Origin: Trematomus loennbergii
Lineage: Eukaryota; Chordata; Actinopteri; Perciformes; Nototheniidae
Assembly: GCA_012861695.1 (NCBI GenBank)
Contig: JAAOOA010000016.1
Span: 22,233,202-22,297,201 of the forward strand
Direction of reading: 5' to 3'
DNA length: 64,000 nt
Part shown: piece after piece, positions 13,101-27,114 of the stretch
Position numbering within the stretch: the stretch's first letter is position 1
Layout: every line of letters begins with the position of its first letter
Program-made: the position numbers and the translations under genes
The notes under the pieces: model-generated
The model's database searches: none
Told to the model about the DNA's origin: nothing
The model's input: the letters and a program-made list of their open reading frames with translations, nothing else

Positions 13101-15148
13101 AAAAGGGATTTCCAACACTGCTTAATAAATCTATAGTACCTCCAGCTGTGTGTCCCTCTCGTCCACCAGGCGTTTGAGGTGGAAAGCCAGGTTTCTGGAG
13201 AGGCTGTCCAGGTCTTCAGGAGGCATTTCCCCACTTTCCAACCACTGCATGTCCACTACGTTCTCCTGATTATGGGTGACCTAAAATCACAAACATCATA
13301 TCAACGATAACCATTTAGATTTAGTCCAGGGATATAGAGAAGTTGCATTCATGACACTTTATCAGAATGGTACATTTTATGAATTGTAAGTAAAACTATT
13401 CCACATACTGTACATTAGAGTGGAGCCAAAGAAGGCGATATTATATCCTAATTTTGTAATAATTGTGTTCATTATGAAGGAGAAATACCTCTTGGATGTG
13501 GGATGCTATGGCAGCTTTGGTGTCAAAGTCCAGAGTCTGGATACACTCGATGTACTCTTCCTTTTTCTCACACTGTAAACAGAAGTAAGTGGGAGGAGGG
13601 AAGAAGAGACGAGAGGAATAATTATATTTTTCCGATGAAGAGTTATGAGGGTTGGGGGTCAACTGGAGGTTAGTAGATCAACACCACAGACGCAAGACAG
13701 AAGCTGATTTATGTTTCCAAGGAGCAGTCGTATTTCGGAAAGCAGTCTTCAAACAAAACTTTATCTTGTGGATCAGACAAAGATCACTTTCCTCGGTTGT
13801 TGGCAGAAGACAAGATAAGAACAAGACTCTGTACTACAGATGTAAGCTCCTCTTTAACGGAGTGTTAATTCCTACTTGGCAACAGGTTCTGCGTTCTGAT
13901 TTACTGTGGGAATATTAAGTCAGTGTTACTCACATGAATGCAACTGTAGTGTCTTTTTACTAAAACAATAGGGCTGGTGAAAGGTCAATGCCCTTGTTGG
14001 AAATACAGTGAGTAAGAGCTGCATGGTGCTTTGTCACGACTCACGAGACAGGAAAGGTCTGACACATTATGTATTACAAAGCATTAGCCGTACAAAATAG
14101 TTTGTGTTCATTCATTTTACCTAAGGGAGCAAAGAAGGGAAGGCAGGATGAACCAAATAAAGACTTGAACGAGCTTTTTAGCAGGTTCAGTTTAAGACAT
14201 AGGTAGGAAAGATGTCTCGATGAGTTTGATTGCCATTGTTATGAATTACATAAACAGATGTGAAGTGTAAGTGAACTGAAATGATCTCTTACCTGGACAG
14301 CACACCCTAGTAGCAGCAGCAACAGTTTTTTCACCTCTTCCAGACCTTGTTCTAAAGAAGAAAAAAGCACAAAGATACAGAGTATTATGACAAAAGCCAA
14401 ACCACTTTTAAGTATGCCTGCAAGGACACCACAATGACTGTCAAAACCAAACACATTTGCAAGAATGTGATTCAGTCACATTTCCGTTTTCTCTCTTACA
14501 TTCTTTTCTACCAACTTTTGTGGTTTAAGAATAAGTAACACAACACAGAGGTTGATGACACAAATTAATTGATAGTGGTAGAAACATTTGCCTGAAGTAC
14601 AGATCTGTTGATTGGAGGAAGATGATAACAGACATGATTGTATCTGTTAAGCCTTTTTGCAATGAGATTTTACAAAATGCAATGAACTAAAACACTGCAT
14701 CTTTTTCAGTTACAGCATTACAATTATCTAAGTTTTAGCATATGTATACTAGACAGATGGAGTCATTTGTATCTGTCTGCTCTGGCACAAGTTCAAAAAT
14801 AACTTTCCCATAAAAAAACAAGTCAAGATTTAGTATGTAACGGGAGAGGAGACACTTTTGAAAATGTATGCACCTATCCCACACTTACTGTACTTGGGCA
14901 TACCAATTAACTAAATTCTTAGGTAGTTACAGTTTTCCCCAAATAAAAACACCCTTATCTTGTAACGTTACCACAATGTTTTCCACAGTGTTAAGCGCTG
15001 GCACGATGAACTTCCAGTACTCTTCCACATGTCAGGGCATATTGTCAGAAAGGGCTGAAACCCACAAACAGCTGCTAGCATGCTCAACAGGCCTGAGCTC
15101 ATCTATGGGATTTGTTGCAGAACAACAGCAAACCAGGTGGTGTGTGTG

Positions 15149-15190
<42 letters not shown>

Positions 15191-18100
15191 TGTGATAAGC
15201 CAGCTCATCATGTAGCCCAGGGGGTATTGACTGCTAACACTGTCCGGCTTCAATAGTGATAAATCCAGATTAGTGACAGCGTGTTTTCTGTGAGGGGTGG
15301 TCTGTTTGCCTCTCAGTTTAATGGGACAATCATCACAGCAGGAGCAGCTAAAAGACAGGCACACAGGAAGACAATTTTGATCTATGACTTTACGCTTTGT
15401 TCGACTGGCAACCTAATGAATTTACATGAAAATCAAATGGGATGAACAAAAACTTCTTAACGTTATCGCAACTTGCTGGAAAAACAAATCTGATTGTCTG
15501 TGTAAAGCATCGATTTAAAAAGTAACACATGGATAGCCAACCAGTTCCTTAGGGGTGCTCCTTATTGCAAAACAGAGGATATCCATCAATTGTACAGAAG
15601 CCTCCTGACAAGCAAATCAATCCCTCATTCCTCTTCAATCAATACAGACACACAAGTCAATGCGTTATTGAGCAATAGGAACCTCCACGTGGTCATAATG
15701 TGGCAGGTTGAGTTACCATCTTTTATGGGTGAGACCAATATTATACGCATGACAATTAATACTTCATTATAGTTCCCAGCCAGGATTATAAAGGACAAAC
15801 ACTGATAATAAAAAGAGACTTGCAGCGCTGTTCTCTGGACTGATACTCTGTACTTTTGGCCGTAGCCCAATCAGTGATGTCACAGCGTGTTTTGCCCTAC
15901 AGCTGGTGGAAGAGGAGGCCGTCTGCAGCCTTTTTCCTCTGCGTGTGATTTCACTGTTGATTTACCCGTTAAGACTGGCCAACGTTTGGATGATTCAAAT
16001 AAATATGGACTTACATTTGTTCTGTAATGCAGCCAAGAAAATATGGTGAATATTGTTTATCTAGGTCACAGGGAAACTTTCCAGCAGTTGGGTAGGACAT
16101 CACAGGAAATGTAATACAAACACAACTGTCATTATTTACTCTAAAGGTCAGCATGGGTGCTGAAGTGCTGTATTTAAAAGAGGTAATGGTGTCAATATAC
16201 TCAAACAGGATGGTCGAACAGGATTTGAAACCCTCCCCTCACACCTTTTAAACGTTGTAGCAGTGTCCAAGTTTCTGCAACTTTCTATTCCCGACAATAA
16301 CTATTATTTTGTTGATACACCCCTCTTACACCAAGGGGGTACTATTGGCAGTCAAAAGCACCAAAAGGAAGTCAAGTCGTACAATGCTGTGGAAACACAG
16401 TTTTAATTAAAATACTGCTGCTGCAAAGTACAGATTGTACCAGGTAACACCCAGAAATAAAAGGCTTTATGGGTATTAACTGGGAGACTGTGAAAAGCTC
16501 AAATTTAGACGTGTTTCTTGCATGCTATCTATCCACTTTGAAAACTGTGCATTCCTGGTACAGTGGAATCAGGAAGATGTCCCTATTTTTGTGCTTAGTC
16601 AGACAATTGGCAATCAGCACCTGGTGATAAAAGAAGAAATACTTAGCATATAAAGAGAATGTGTGGGCATGAAGGGATGACGGTGGATAAAACTTAATTC
16701 TCCCAGTTGCAGGGCTTAATCGTGCACTATTGGAGCAGTAGGAACCTATTCCAGTCAGGGAAGGGATTTAGCTCAGCACATCTACTAAAGCGTAGTAGGG
16801 AGATAAGCCCCCTCACAGGTTAAATTATTTATAAAGCTCGAGAGGGAGAACAAGGGGGAGAAACGGTAAAAGGGAGAGATAATCGAAAAAGAGACAAAAG
16901 AGGGGAAGCACCACAGAGCACAAGCAGCAAACACAAGGAAGGGATATGGAAAAAAATACAGAAAATAGCTAAGAAAGAATGATGGAGGAAAGAAAGAGGC
17001 AACTGTGGAAATAGAAAACGAAATATCCCTCCAGCAGCAAGACAGCTTTAAGGAGGGCCATCTCTCTACTAGCCTCACATTTCCTACCTCCTACTCTTCC
17101 TCCCTTCTTATACACACTCTTTGCATCCATCCATTTATTCTCTGCAACATCCACCCATCCATCCTTCCTTCCTTCCTTCCTTCCTTCAACATTGTTACAA
17201 ATCATCCAAGTGTTTGGATTTGCTCATGGAGGCTCTTCACCTCCCGCCCTTCCTCCCTGCTTTCTCATCCCAGCAGGATACAAGAGGTCAGACGGACAGT
17301 GACTAACCCTTCTTCCTGCAATGGCATTGTGAATCTGTGTGTGAGGATGCGAGTGAATAAGCAGAAAAAAACGTGTGGCTGGGCAATCAACTGCTACAAC
17401 CCCGTCTGCTGCCGTGATGAATGGAGTCATTCAGGACCCGATGACTTGCATGTCAGCGGTGAAACTGGTACAAGCAATCTGATATTGCTTTGACAGCGTG
17501 CCAGAGTATATTCAGCCCATCTCACTGGAGCAGAGGACAGAGTTGGCTGACCCTTGTTTTCACATTATTTCAGGGCATTTGTGCTTTATAAGATAATATA
17601 GAGTGTCAAGAGCATCAAATACAGAAGGCCTGGAGCTGAGGTCAGTGTCAGGAGCACTGAAGAAAATGAAAATGATGAAATACAATAACATATACCGGAC
17701 CAATTGGCATTTTCCACTGTTTATCGTTGTTGTTTCATTCACATTGACCAACCCAGCACTTATGTTGTCTCAGTTATACACACACACACACAACTCCCAG
17801 TCCTTTCCACACAAACAATTCTGTCTTTTCTTTTCTTACTTATGGAGACACTAGACATCACAACACTGTGAAAACACACCAAACATTCGCCTGCACACTT
17901 CAAAGACTAGTTTTGGGGGAAAATAAGAGAAATCAGGCCCGCTTTCTTGGCTAGACAAGCTTCTCCTTTGCACACACTCACATCAAGCCTTTAATGTTCT
18001 CTGTCAGCTGTCAACAGTTGGCATCCTGTTGTGGCTGCTGGTTAAAACTGTTCTGCTCGTTGGGAAGTTCTCTCATCAAAAACCATGTTTGGCAATGTTT

Positions 18101-18321
18101 GTTGAACAAAATACTACCCTGCATCTGAAATGTGTTAATGGCAATCTGTCAACTGTGCAGTGTTGCCCTTCAGTAGCAGTATTGGATATGTTTTTTTTTA
18201 AACATGACGACTGGCAGAGACTTAGTCCAGAACACATTTTGAGGGCAAAGTGTTCACAATATCAAACAAAATCACGGCTGAAAATGTACAGGCTTTATGA
18301 CAGACTAAACAAAAAGGGGGG

Positions 18322-18389
<68 letters not shown>

Positions 18390-21300
18390 GTTGCGTCAAA
18401 GTGTGTCTGTGCATCTCACATGCCTATATGCAGACTAAGGTAAATGGGGAGCCTGGGGGGGGTACTACAGTGCCTTCCCACTGTTCACTGTGTAGAAATG
18501 AACCCTCCCCCATCCAACAACTAAACACTCTTATGTGCACGCACTCACACACACTCAGAGTCGTACCCTACCCCCTAATGAGAGCATAATAAAAGCCACA
18601 TGGCCAAAGACTTTCAGCTGGCAGCCGCAGAGACTCAGAGCCAGACTCCAGCGCTGCTCTGACTGACTGACTGATGATCCCACATCCAGAGGGTAAAGGG
18701 CAAAGGAAACCCTGAGGAATTTAGTCTAATGATTTCTGCCCGAGCTGCCCTCTACTCTTGTCTGCGTTGCATTCACTTTAGTATTCACTCAGTATTCCCT
18801 TCAGACATGGGTAAGGCTGTGGTAGATCTTCAGAAATCTACTGCTGTGAAATACATTATTTTGCGAGTTCACGAAAGAATCTTCCTGGCATCACAATGAC
18901 TACACTGGGTTTTAATAGGAAGCAGCACTGAAAGGAATGAATACAATGCCAAAAGAATGCTGTTTGAAAGTTAGGAAGAATGCTGCTGATGATGATCGTT
19001 ATCACCAGTAGTTTTTCCTGAGAATAACATATCAAAAATACTTGTGTTACCTCTTAGGTAAATTAACAACAAAGTTATCCTTGCATGAAAAAGAAACACA
19101 GTCTGCGTGTACATCCCTGTAGCCTGTTTTTCATATACTTATCCTTCATGCCTGTTGAAGTGTATCAAGAATAATACACACAAATAAAAGTAATGGCAGT
19201 GGTGAAAGTGTGACAAAGGCAGCTGAGGGAGGACAGGGATTTAGAAACCGTTGAATGCGTTTGAAAGCGTTCAGATATTCGTAAACAAGCTCTGCCAGCT
19301 AAGCCTGGAAACAGTTTACCTTGAAAAGCTGATGATTATATTTGCAGAGATAAACAAAGGCTTTGAATATTCGTGAGGACACGCTTTCCCAAAAAGTAAA
19401 AGAGCTAATCCAATGACCTTGCCATAGTTTTAGACAAAGTTTTGCACTTGGGGCTATTGTGCTAATAATTGATCTAAGCATGCTGGGTGGCAGGAAGCTT
19501 TGTCGCATCAAATGTTTTATTTATTCGATACAATCCTCTTATTTCCACAGCCACCACGCCATGATCTCATATGATGGCATGAAACTAATTATCTCATCCC
19601 TTTAGTGGCTACATTAAAGTCATTATGGAAAATCAGGTAGCACTTGGGGCTACAGAAGTCAAGGTGCTCAAAAATGCTTTCATGAAATGCAAAAAATGGA
19701 CACTGCATTACTGTTGCTTTAAGGCTGCTTGGACTTATCAAATAGCACATCTAGGCTCAGTGGATCAAAGCTTTGCTGCAGAATGGTTACATTTATTAAC
19801 AGATCTTTCTCCGTGGGTCTTTTTTAAGCCATTGCAGGTCAATTTAACATTCTGGTTTACTTTTGTACGTTCTTGTTAAGGGCATAGTGGCACTGGAAAG
19901 CGATGTCAACAGTGTTTTATAGTCAGGCTCAACATTGTTACTGGGTCGAAACTTCAGCCAATCAATTGGACAAATGGCAATAGTGTAATTATGCTGCTCA
20001 CTCTTAGGAATGACTTTAAAACTGTTGAGCTGAGCGATGATTACATTTGCAGGACATACAGTAAATATGCCCTTGTGTCATAGAGAAGTTAGTTTAATTG
20101 GTCCCTTTGTTTGTAGCCTTTATTTAACCAGGTTAAAAAATCCCATTGAGATCAACGATCTCTTTTTCAAGGGACCTGCGGTACATTAGTTACACATAAA
20201 AACAACAGAAAACAAAAGGACATCACAACATAATTACAGGGGTATACATTAGCAACTTATTTACAGTGACAAGTATCCAATAACATTTCATCCAGCCGTG
20301 CTTTAAAATGATGCAAGGGAATCAAAATGCTCAGTTTCAATGATTTTTGCATAGTGTTCCAAGCTAGAGGAGCAGCGCACATAAAAGCTTTAGTACCTAA
20401 AACAGTCCTAGCACTTGGCACATGTAATAAGAACACCCTGGGATCTCAGGCAATAGCTACTTGCCACTCTCCGTGAGATCAAAGAGCATATATAAGTCGG
20501 TAGTTTACCCAGCATGGCTTTATATATGAATATGTACCAATGACTGAGCCTCCGAACAGTAAGTGAAGGCAGACCTGCCTTGGCATACAGGGTACAGTGA
20601 TGAGTAAGTACTTTACAGTTAGTAACAAATCTCAGAGCACTGTGATGGGCGGCATCTACCTTTCCAGGCAATGGGCAGGTGCATTCATATAGATCAAATC
20701 ACCATAGTCTTGCACAGGTACAAAGACTAGCCTTTTTCTGGCTTCAAAAGAGAAACAGGACTTGTTTCTGAAAAAGAAACCTAGTCTAACCCTCAGCTTT
20801 TTAAGCAGATTAGTGACCTGAAGTTTAAAAGTAAGACAATCATCAAGCCAGATACCAAGGTATTTATAACAGGTAACCACTTGGAGTACTTGTCCTTGCA
20901 TAGTAACAATATCCAAAGCAGTCTCTTGAGTCTTTTTAGCTTTAGAAAAGAGCATTACCTTGGTTTTCTAAATGATCTGACTCAGATTAAAGTTGACTAA
21001 TGCTTTTCATTGAATGTTCTGCTCCTGTCGTTTATGTTAAAAGAGAATTAGTTCCCTATAATTGCATTCCTTGAGAATGGTATGAAATAAAACATCCTGT
21101 CAGAAGATGAAGTATGGGGCTTTTATAATTAGGGCTTATTAGTGCAAAGAGCTTCGTTCAACCTCATAAACTGTAAATGTGCTGTTGCCACTGTCTGATC
21201 TTACACTTAAAGAACATCTGCCATCTCAAACATACCTCAGAGGAACACATGGAGCCATCTTTAGAATCAAACGTGTGCCTTCCTAGAAACATTACTTTGA

Positions 21301-24300
21301 GTGACCACATGAAGTCATTTTCCTTTATTGTTTTTTTAAGCCTCTGAAAATTCACACAAGTGTTTTAAGTTATTCTGGCTGATTAGTAGGTCAGAGCTTT
21401 GATGGAAATTTACGAGGTAACAAATCTCCATCCAGCCATATTAATGATAAAGTGTAATTTGTCCCAACCTAACAGGTGCAATAAAGCGAACAGGAAACTC
21501 GGGAAGGTGTCAATAAATTACAGTCCACACACTCCCAGAGTCCTGTCAAGGAACTAATCAGCCAGATTAACTGAAACGCCAGTGTGGGTGTTCAGAGGTT
21601 TTACAGACTAGTGTTAATGGGGGCAAAATGTAGGTTTTGTCCTTGAAGACATGCATAAATCACCTTAATCAAAACAGCATTATTCAATTCCTCTGTAAAG
21701 TCCCTTCCAACTCTGCCATTAAGTCTAAGTCGCATGAAAACATCAAACTAAACTCTTAATTAAAAGATTTCTAAAGATGGGTTGATGCTAATTAAATGAT
21801 AAAAATACAAATGTGGGTTTCCTCCTTGTGAACTGTACACAAGGTGATTTTAATGTTCGTTTTTTCTTCAGTTTAGAGGCCAAATAAATTCAAATCAGAA
21901 CCTGCACAGCATTGGTGAAAGCATCAGTGTGTGTATAACGTTGTGGTTGTTTTGTTTGGTACATTGACACTTACCAGAGAGAGGGTTTTTGCCCAGAATC
22001 AGCACGTTTGGTAAAGGCATCATCACCAGCTGCTGGAGAGTTTCCTGTTACACAAAGAAATGGAAAAGAAAGTCAGGCAGAGGAATCACTATTTGGCATT
22101 ATGTAAAGTATTGCAGAGCTAGAAGAGCTGGGGATTTCAGTGCACATCCCCATCTGAGACAGCTTTCATCCCTACTGTAAATTATAAACACTTTACAACG
22201 ATCACTATGGCTTTGACAGCGTAATGCCATCTCATAAAGGCAGTTGTACAGTGTAGGTCAGGTGTACACTCAAGAAAGATTATCAAGAGAGCTAAGGTGA
22301 CTTCAAATGAGCAGTATCATTCTACTTTAGTTGAGAATGTGGTGGTTTCATGGGTATTACTGTGTGTGTGCGTGCGTGCGTACGTGCGTGCGACTACGCA
22401 AGTGACAGTGGTATTTATGCGAGGTAAATTGATGGTGTGGGTTTTGCCGCAGGGCCCCCTCCATTCACGTGTCAATCATTAAAACAAAATGAAAGCATGA
22501 GCTGCAGTTTACAGCACTCATGCAGACATATGCAGCAGTATGCACACACACATATACAGATACTCAGTGGGTAAGGGTGGGCAGGGCTCAATTATGGTGA
22601 TGTTTTGGTTCGAGTCAGATCTTCAAATGATGGGCACTGCAATAGTGTCTGACACTCTACAAGCAGTAAAAAACGTTGTTACATTCATGTCTTGTCTACA
22701 TAATTATATATAAATCTTACTTGGAGGTTATGAGACATCAGCAGCCTGCCAAAATATTGTTGCAGTCATAACCTTATGAGCAGTATGAACCAAGTTGTGC
22801 TGAAAAGAAAACCTGGTTTCTTCAAGCAGAAAGGACATGGAGGTCAGCCAACTTCAATATTTGATGTCTACCTGATGGCAGTGAACGGTTCGAACTCATG
22901 TGACCCGGCAGATTGACTATTCAATGCAGGTTAATGCTGATGTTCTGCCAAATAGGCTTATATAAGGAAGTGGTTATGCAGAAGCCCCACCCCACCCTCC
23001 CTCCATAACCATCTGCTCTATACATATTGCATTACTCAGCATGTAGGTAAAATGGGGGTTAGGAAATCTGACATAATTTGCTGGTTTTGATTTGTTCGAA
23101 ATGAAGCCACATCTGTGAATATTTTAAGAACACTTGAAAGCAGCAACCAGCTAAATTAACCAGGAGCTGATTTCCAAACTGTATCCCTAAAATACATTCT
23201 GTACATTTAGAATTTTCCAGAAAGTCCCATAGTAAAAGCAGAAGGGCTTCAGGGCTAGAAATAAGGTAAGTATAACAGAAGTCAGAAAGAGGAAACCGTA
23301 CTTAGAATATTATGTGGAAAGCAATATATAATCTGTCCTATCTGTAGGAAGATGCTCACCATAAATGAATTGGCCCCTTACATGATCATTTCAACCATAT
23401 GGTCAAGATTACCATAATGATGCATGTGCAGTTTACATAAATGCAAACAATTGATGTATTTTAAATCATAGGTTAAATGCCTCTAAACTCCTAAGCGGTT
23501 GTTTTTCTAAAAAGTCAAATTTGCATTCTTCCTTCCAAGGTTTTTCTCACAACAACATGATTCAGTTCCTCTTTTATCCCTTCTGTGTTTGTACACAATA
23601 TGCTTTGTATTTAAAGAACCAACATGTGTCATTGTTTCTCCGTGTCAAGGGAAATGTATTCAGTATAGTTGCAAACACAACTTCACCTATATCCTCCTTA
23701 TCAACATCTGTCGTCGTCTCAACCTTTGTTGGCCGTTTTATTTGATGCAGAGGCAGGAGATAGTAGTATAGAGTCTGACATATAGACGATAGGACCTGTA
23801 TACAGATGTTGTGCATCATACTGCATTGTAAACATGTATGGTTGGGTCTGGTTTTGCAGTTAACTTAAAGTACCTGAGCTTCATACACTTGCAGGTTTTC
23901 CCTTTAGCAAACCTAAGATGGATTAAAAATCATTGAGGAGTAGACAATACTTTAATACACACAAAGAAGCATCTACGATCTGAGGTGAAGGTCGAAGTTG
24001 AGGTCACACTGAAGGTCAGTCACAGATAATAGGGTAAAGGCTTGGTTGCCATGGTTTCTCTGTCATGGTGATAAGAGCACTGACCCCATTTTGCCTTCTG
24101 ATCTCTCCATTTACCCTTGGGTTTGGGGCATGAGGGAGTGAGGTTATGGTGTGTTATGACGGTGTGCCATTTCCAAAGCTTTCAATAGATAATTAATGGG
24201 AGTATTAACTTTGGGATATTATATTCAGAGTGGATGACAGCCTTCATTTCCCATCATCTGTTCTACCAGTAAAGTAATATGTATGCATGGTGATGGCAAA

Positions 24301-26694
24301 AGCAAAAAATAGAACAATATTATATGGTGACCCTGGTACTGATGATGACTAACGCTGTAATCAGGCAGTTCCAGCCATAATGTCTGAGACAGATTGACTC
24401 AACAAGCGTCAGACCCAATATTGAGTGAAGACAGACAGCCACAGTTGGTGCCTCACAGAGAGGCATTTGGTGAGCCAATGCAGCATGTTGAACTTGTGAC
24501 AGGCACTATGGGCAGAATGAGCTAAATCTACATAAAAGAAAACCATTGAGCCAAAAAAATCGCCCTAATATCTAGGTTTAATACATCTTAGTTGTGTCTT
24601 GAATCAGTTGCTGAGAGAAACTTATTAAACGATGACAGTAAGCAGAAGAGGGTTGGTTGCATACATCTTGAAGGCTTCTACAAACTGCTTTTAGATTAGT
24701 AGAAAGTCATGAGTCATCACAGAGAAGAGCCCCCAACTGGATCTTAACTTTAGAAACAGCAAATGCTTTCTCTCCTTCCACAACCACCTGTCCCACTTCT
24801 GAACACTTCTGCCCGTCAACACATGCTCACACCTGTCAATGGCAGCATGTGTTTGCTTTTAAGCACAACATTTTAGGCTGTAAATCTTTTCCTCTTTTCC
24901 TACAAACCCAATCATTGATACCAAGTTCATGACACCATGTTGACATTGCTAGGAATTCCAAATAGCTTAACTTCAGTGTAGGTATCAGTTTAAGAGATTT
25001 CAAAGCAATGATCTCTACTGTGCAGAGTCATGAGCTTAGCGCAACACTATGCCCATTCAGTAACACATCCCTTTCCTTCACAAGGGTCCATTGAACTGAT
25101 CGTTAGTCATTGCATTCCTCTGATCTGCCCTGGTGTTAGGTTGGAGCATCACTGGCTTCTGATGTTTTATCTCTCATTTTGTATCTGTATCTGATTTTAT
25201 ATTATAAAAAACAGATTGTAGCACTACAGTACTAATGCAGACTAGAGTGCTTAGAGTTAATAGAGCTAATATCATTGTGTCTTTCCTGCAGGCACCATCA
25301 CCGCCTTATCTCTGAATAAAGCAGTTTCGTCTGTAGTTTCCCTCTCCATATGGTATAAAATATAAACTGTAATGTTCTGACTGCTTTAGTAGCTGGAGGA
25401 AAATCTAATAAATAAATCTAAAGATATTAAATAGCTTGTCGATTAAACCTTGCCCAAATAATATCTGCCAATGAAGGCATGCAACTCCAGCCTGATTTGT
25501 ATCCTGTTGATAACAGTCAAGTAGTGCATGTGTATAAAGGACAGTATTTTTGCAATATGTGGTTAATAACATGCTTTGAGGATTAGCTGCAGGCTAATAA
25601 ACTACTATAGCATTAGGCCTCCTGGATTAGCTGGTGAAGGCTTAGCTCTCATAAATAAAACATGATGGACACTGAAGGAGGGGACCAGCCACCACACACT
25701 GATCATGTCATGGCGATGTGCTATATACTGACAGGCATGCATGTGCACACACACGCTCACACTGCTTTGAAATGGAAAGCTTTACTGTAGCCGTGACAGC
25801 AGGAACGACCTTGGCTCAGTCACGATGTCACTCTCCAATATTCAAATCTAATCATATCCAATTCACACATGGGGAACGGGGAAGAGGCGGTCATTTAAAT
25901 GTTCAAAAAGATACAATATTCACACAGAGAGGGAGTGAGTGATAATGGATAAGAAAAAATGCAGTGGGAAAGGGAAGACAGAGAGAAAGAGCTTTGATTC
26001 GAACACTTCTCACTCCAGGCACGCAGGGCTGAGCTGCCTCCTCCTCTCCTTCTCATCATCTTTCCTTCCCCCCCATCCCCCTATCCTGACACTATATTGC
26101 TGTATTATTGATTCCTGTAGGACTCACAGCTCCTCTACACTGGTTCATATTCCATCCCACAGAGACATTACAGCCAGACTAAGAGTTGCTTAAAGGGGAG
26201 CTTGTCAAACACAACGGGATTTGCTCATTCAATATATGTTTTGGTGTGTATTGGTATTGGGCAGGGGCGGACTAGCCATTGGGATTAGGGAGTTTACCCG
26301 GTGGGCCCGGTACCGAAGTATCTGCTTTATCCACCCTGTTATGTCCAGGAAGTTCATTTGGAAAAATCTTAGACAAGGCGAGTTAAAATCTAAGCAAACG
26401 TTATATACAAGAAGACAAAGGATTTTGGGATTCGAAGTCTGCTCTATTGTCTTGTACTAGATTTGGGCTGAATGGACGTCTGCTGATAACAGAGATACAA
26501 TTCTGCTGATCCATCGGTAGCCTGGAAGATGTTCATTCTCACACACATAAACACGCACATCTGCAAATGCAATAGTTGGCTAGAGCTGTGCTAATATAAA
26601 ATGGTGCTTTTAGTAGGTAGGGAGGTGTGTAAGTTAGGGTTAAAATGATGTCAGTGGAAAGGCTATAAGGGAACCTTGTCTTAGCCCTCACCAG

Positions 26695-26729
<35 letters not shown>

Positions 26730-27081
26730 CTCCCTACAACTCCTTCCCATCCATCCACCCAGGCACAAGTTCCGCTACCGGCACAGCTATAACAGGGAAC
26801 TAATTGTGCTGCCAGTGTGTGAAAGTGCGTGTGTGTAAAAATGCTGCCTGAACCCCTGAAAGCCTGAATCACACCCATTCTACAGACATGGTGTGTTACC
26901 ATAGAAACGAGGAGATGGGTTTATTCGCCCCATGCTAGTGAGCCTGACACGAACACACACACACACACACACGGCACTGCAGACTTCTCTCCCGCTGAAA
27001 AGCTGCAGAGATTATGAACTTGAAAAGGTTATTACCACCAACAATAGGAAGGAGCACGCTTCCTCTTTCACTCACATCGCT

Positions 27082-27114
<33 letters not shown>

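Larger units (their letters stand above)
11935..13139 (-). other. ccdc88a intron 7
   Basis: Contains the nested LINE/SINE insertion (11999-12473). The remainder, 12474-13139, shows only short CA-rich patches near 12763 and 12872. Confidence 0.7.
14352..21974 (-). other. ccdc88a intron 4, ~7.6 kb
   Basis: Contains the microsatellites at 15139, 17163 and 18324, a weak promoter-like patch at 18585, and a LINE remnant at about 20113-21000. Elsewhere I see no coding block or RNA gene. Confidence 0.7.

Noticed and set aside
17005..17493. 162-codon plus-strand frame
   Set aside because: Low-complexity Pro/Ser/Phe sequence from a pyrimidine-rich tract with CTTC and CATC repeats.
18029..18589. 186-codon plus-strand frame
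   Set aside because: Its middle is the (GT)n repeat and the rest has no recognisable protein character; no splice or promoter support in that frame.
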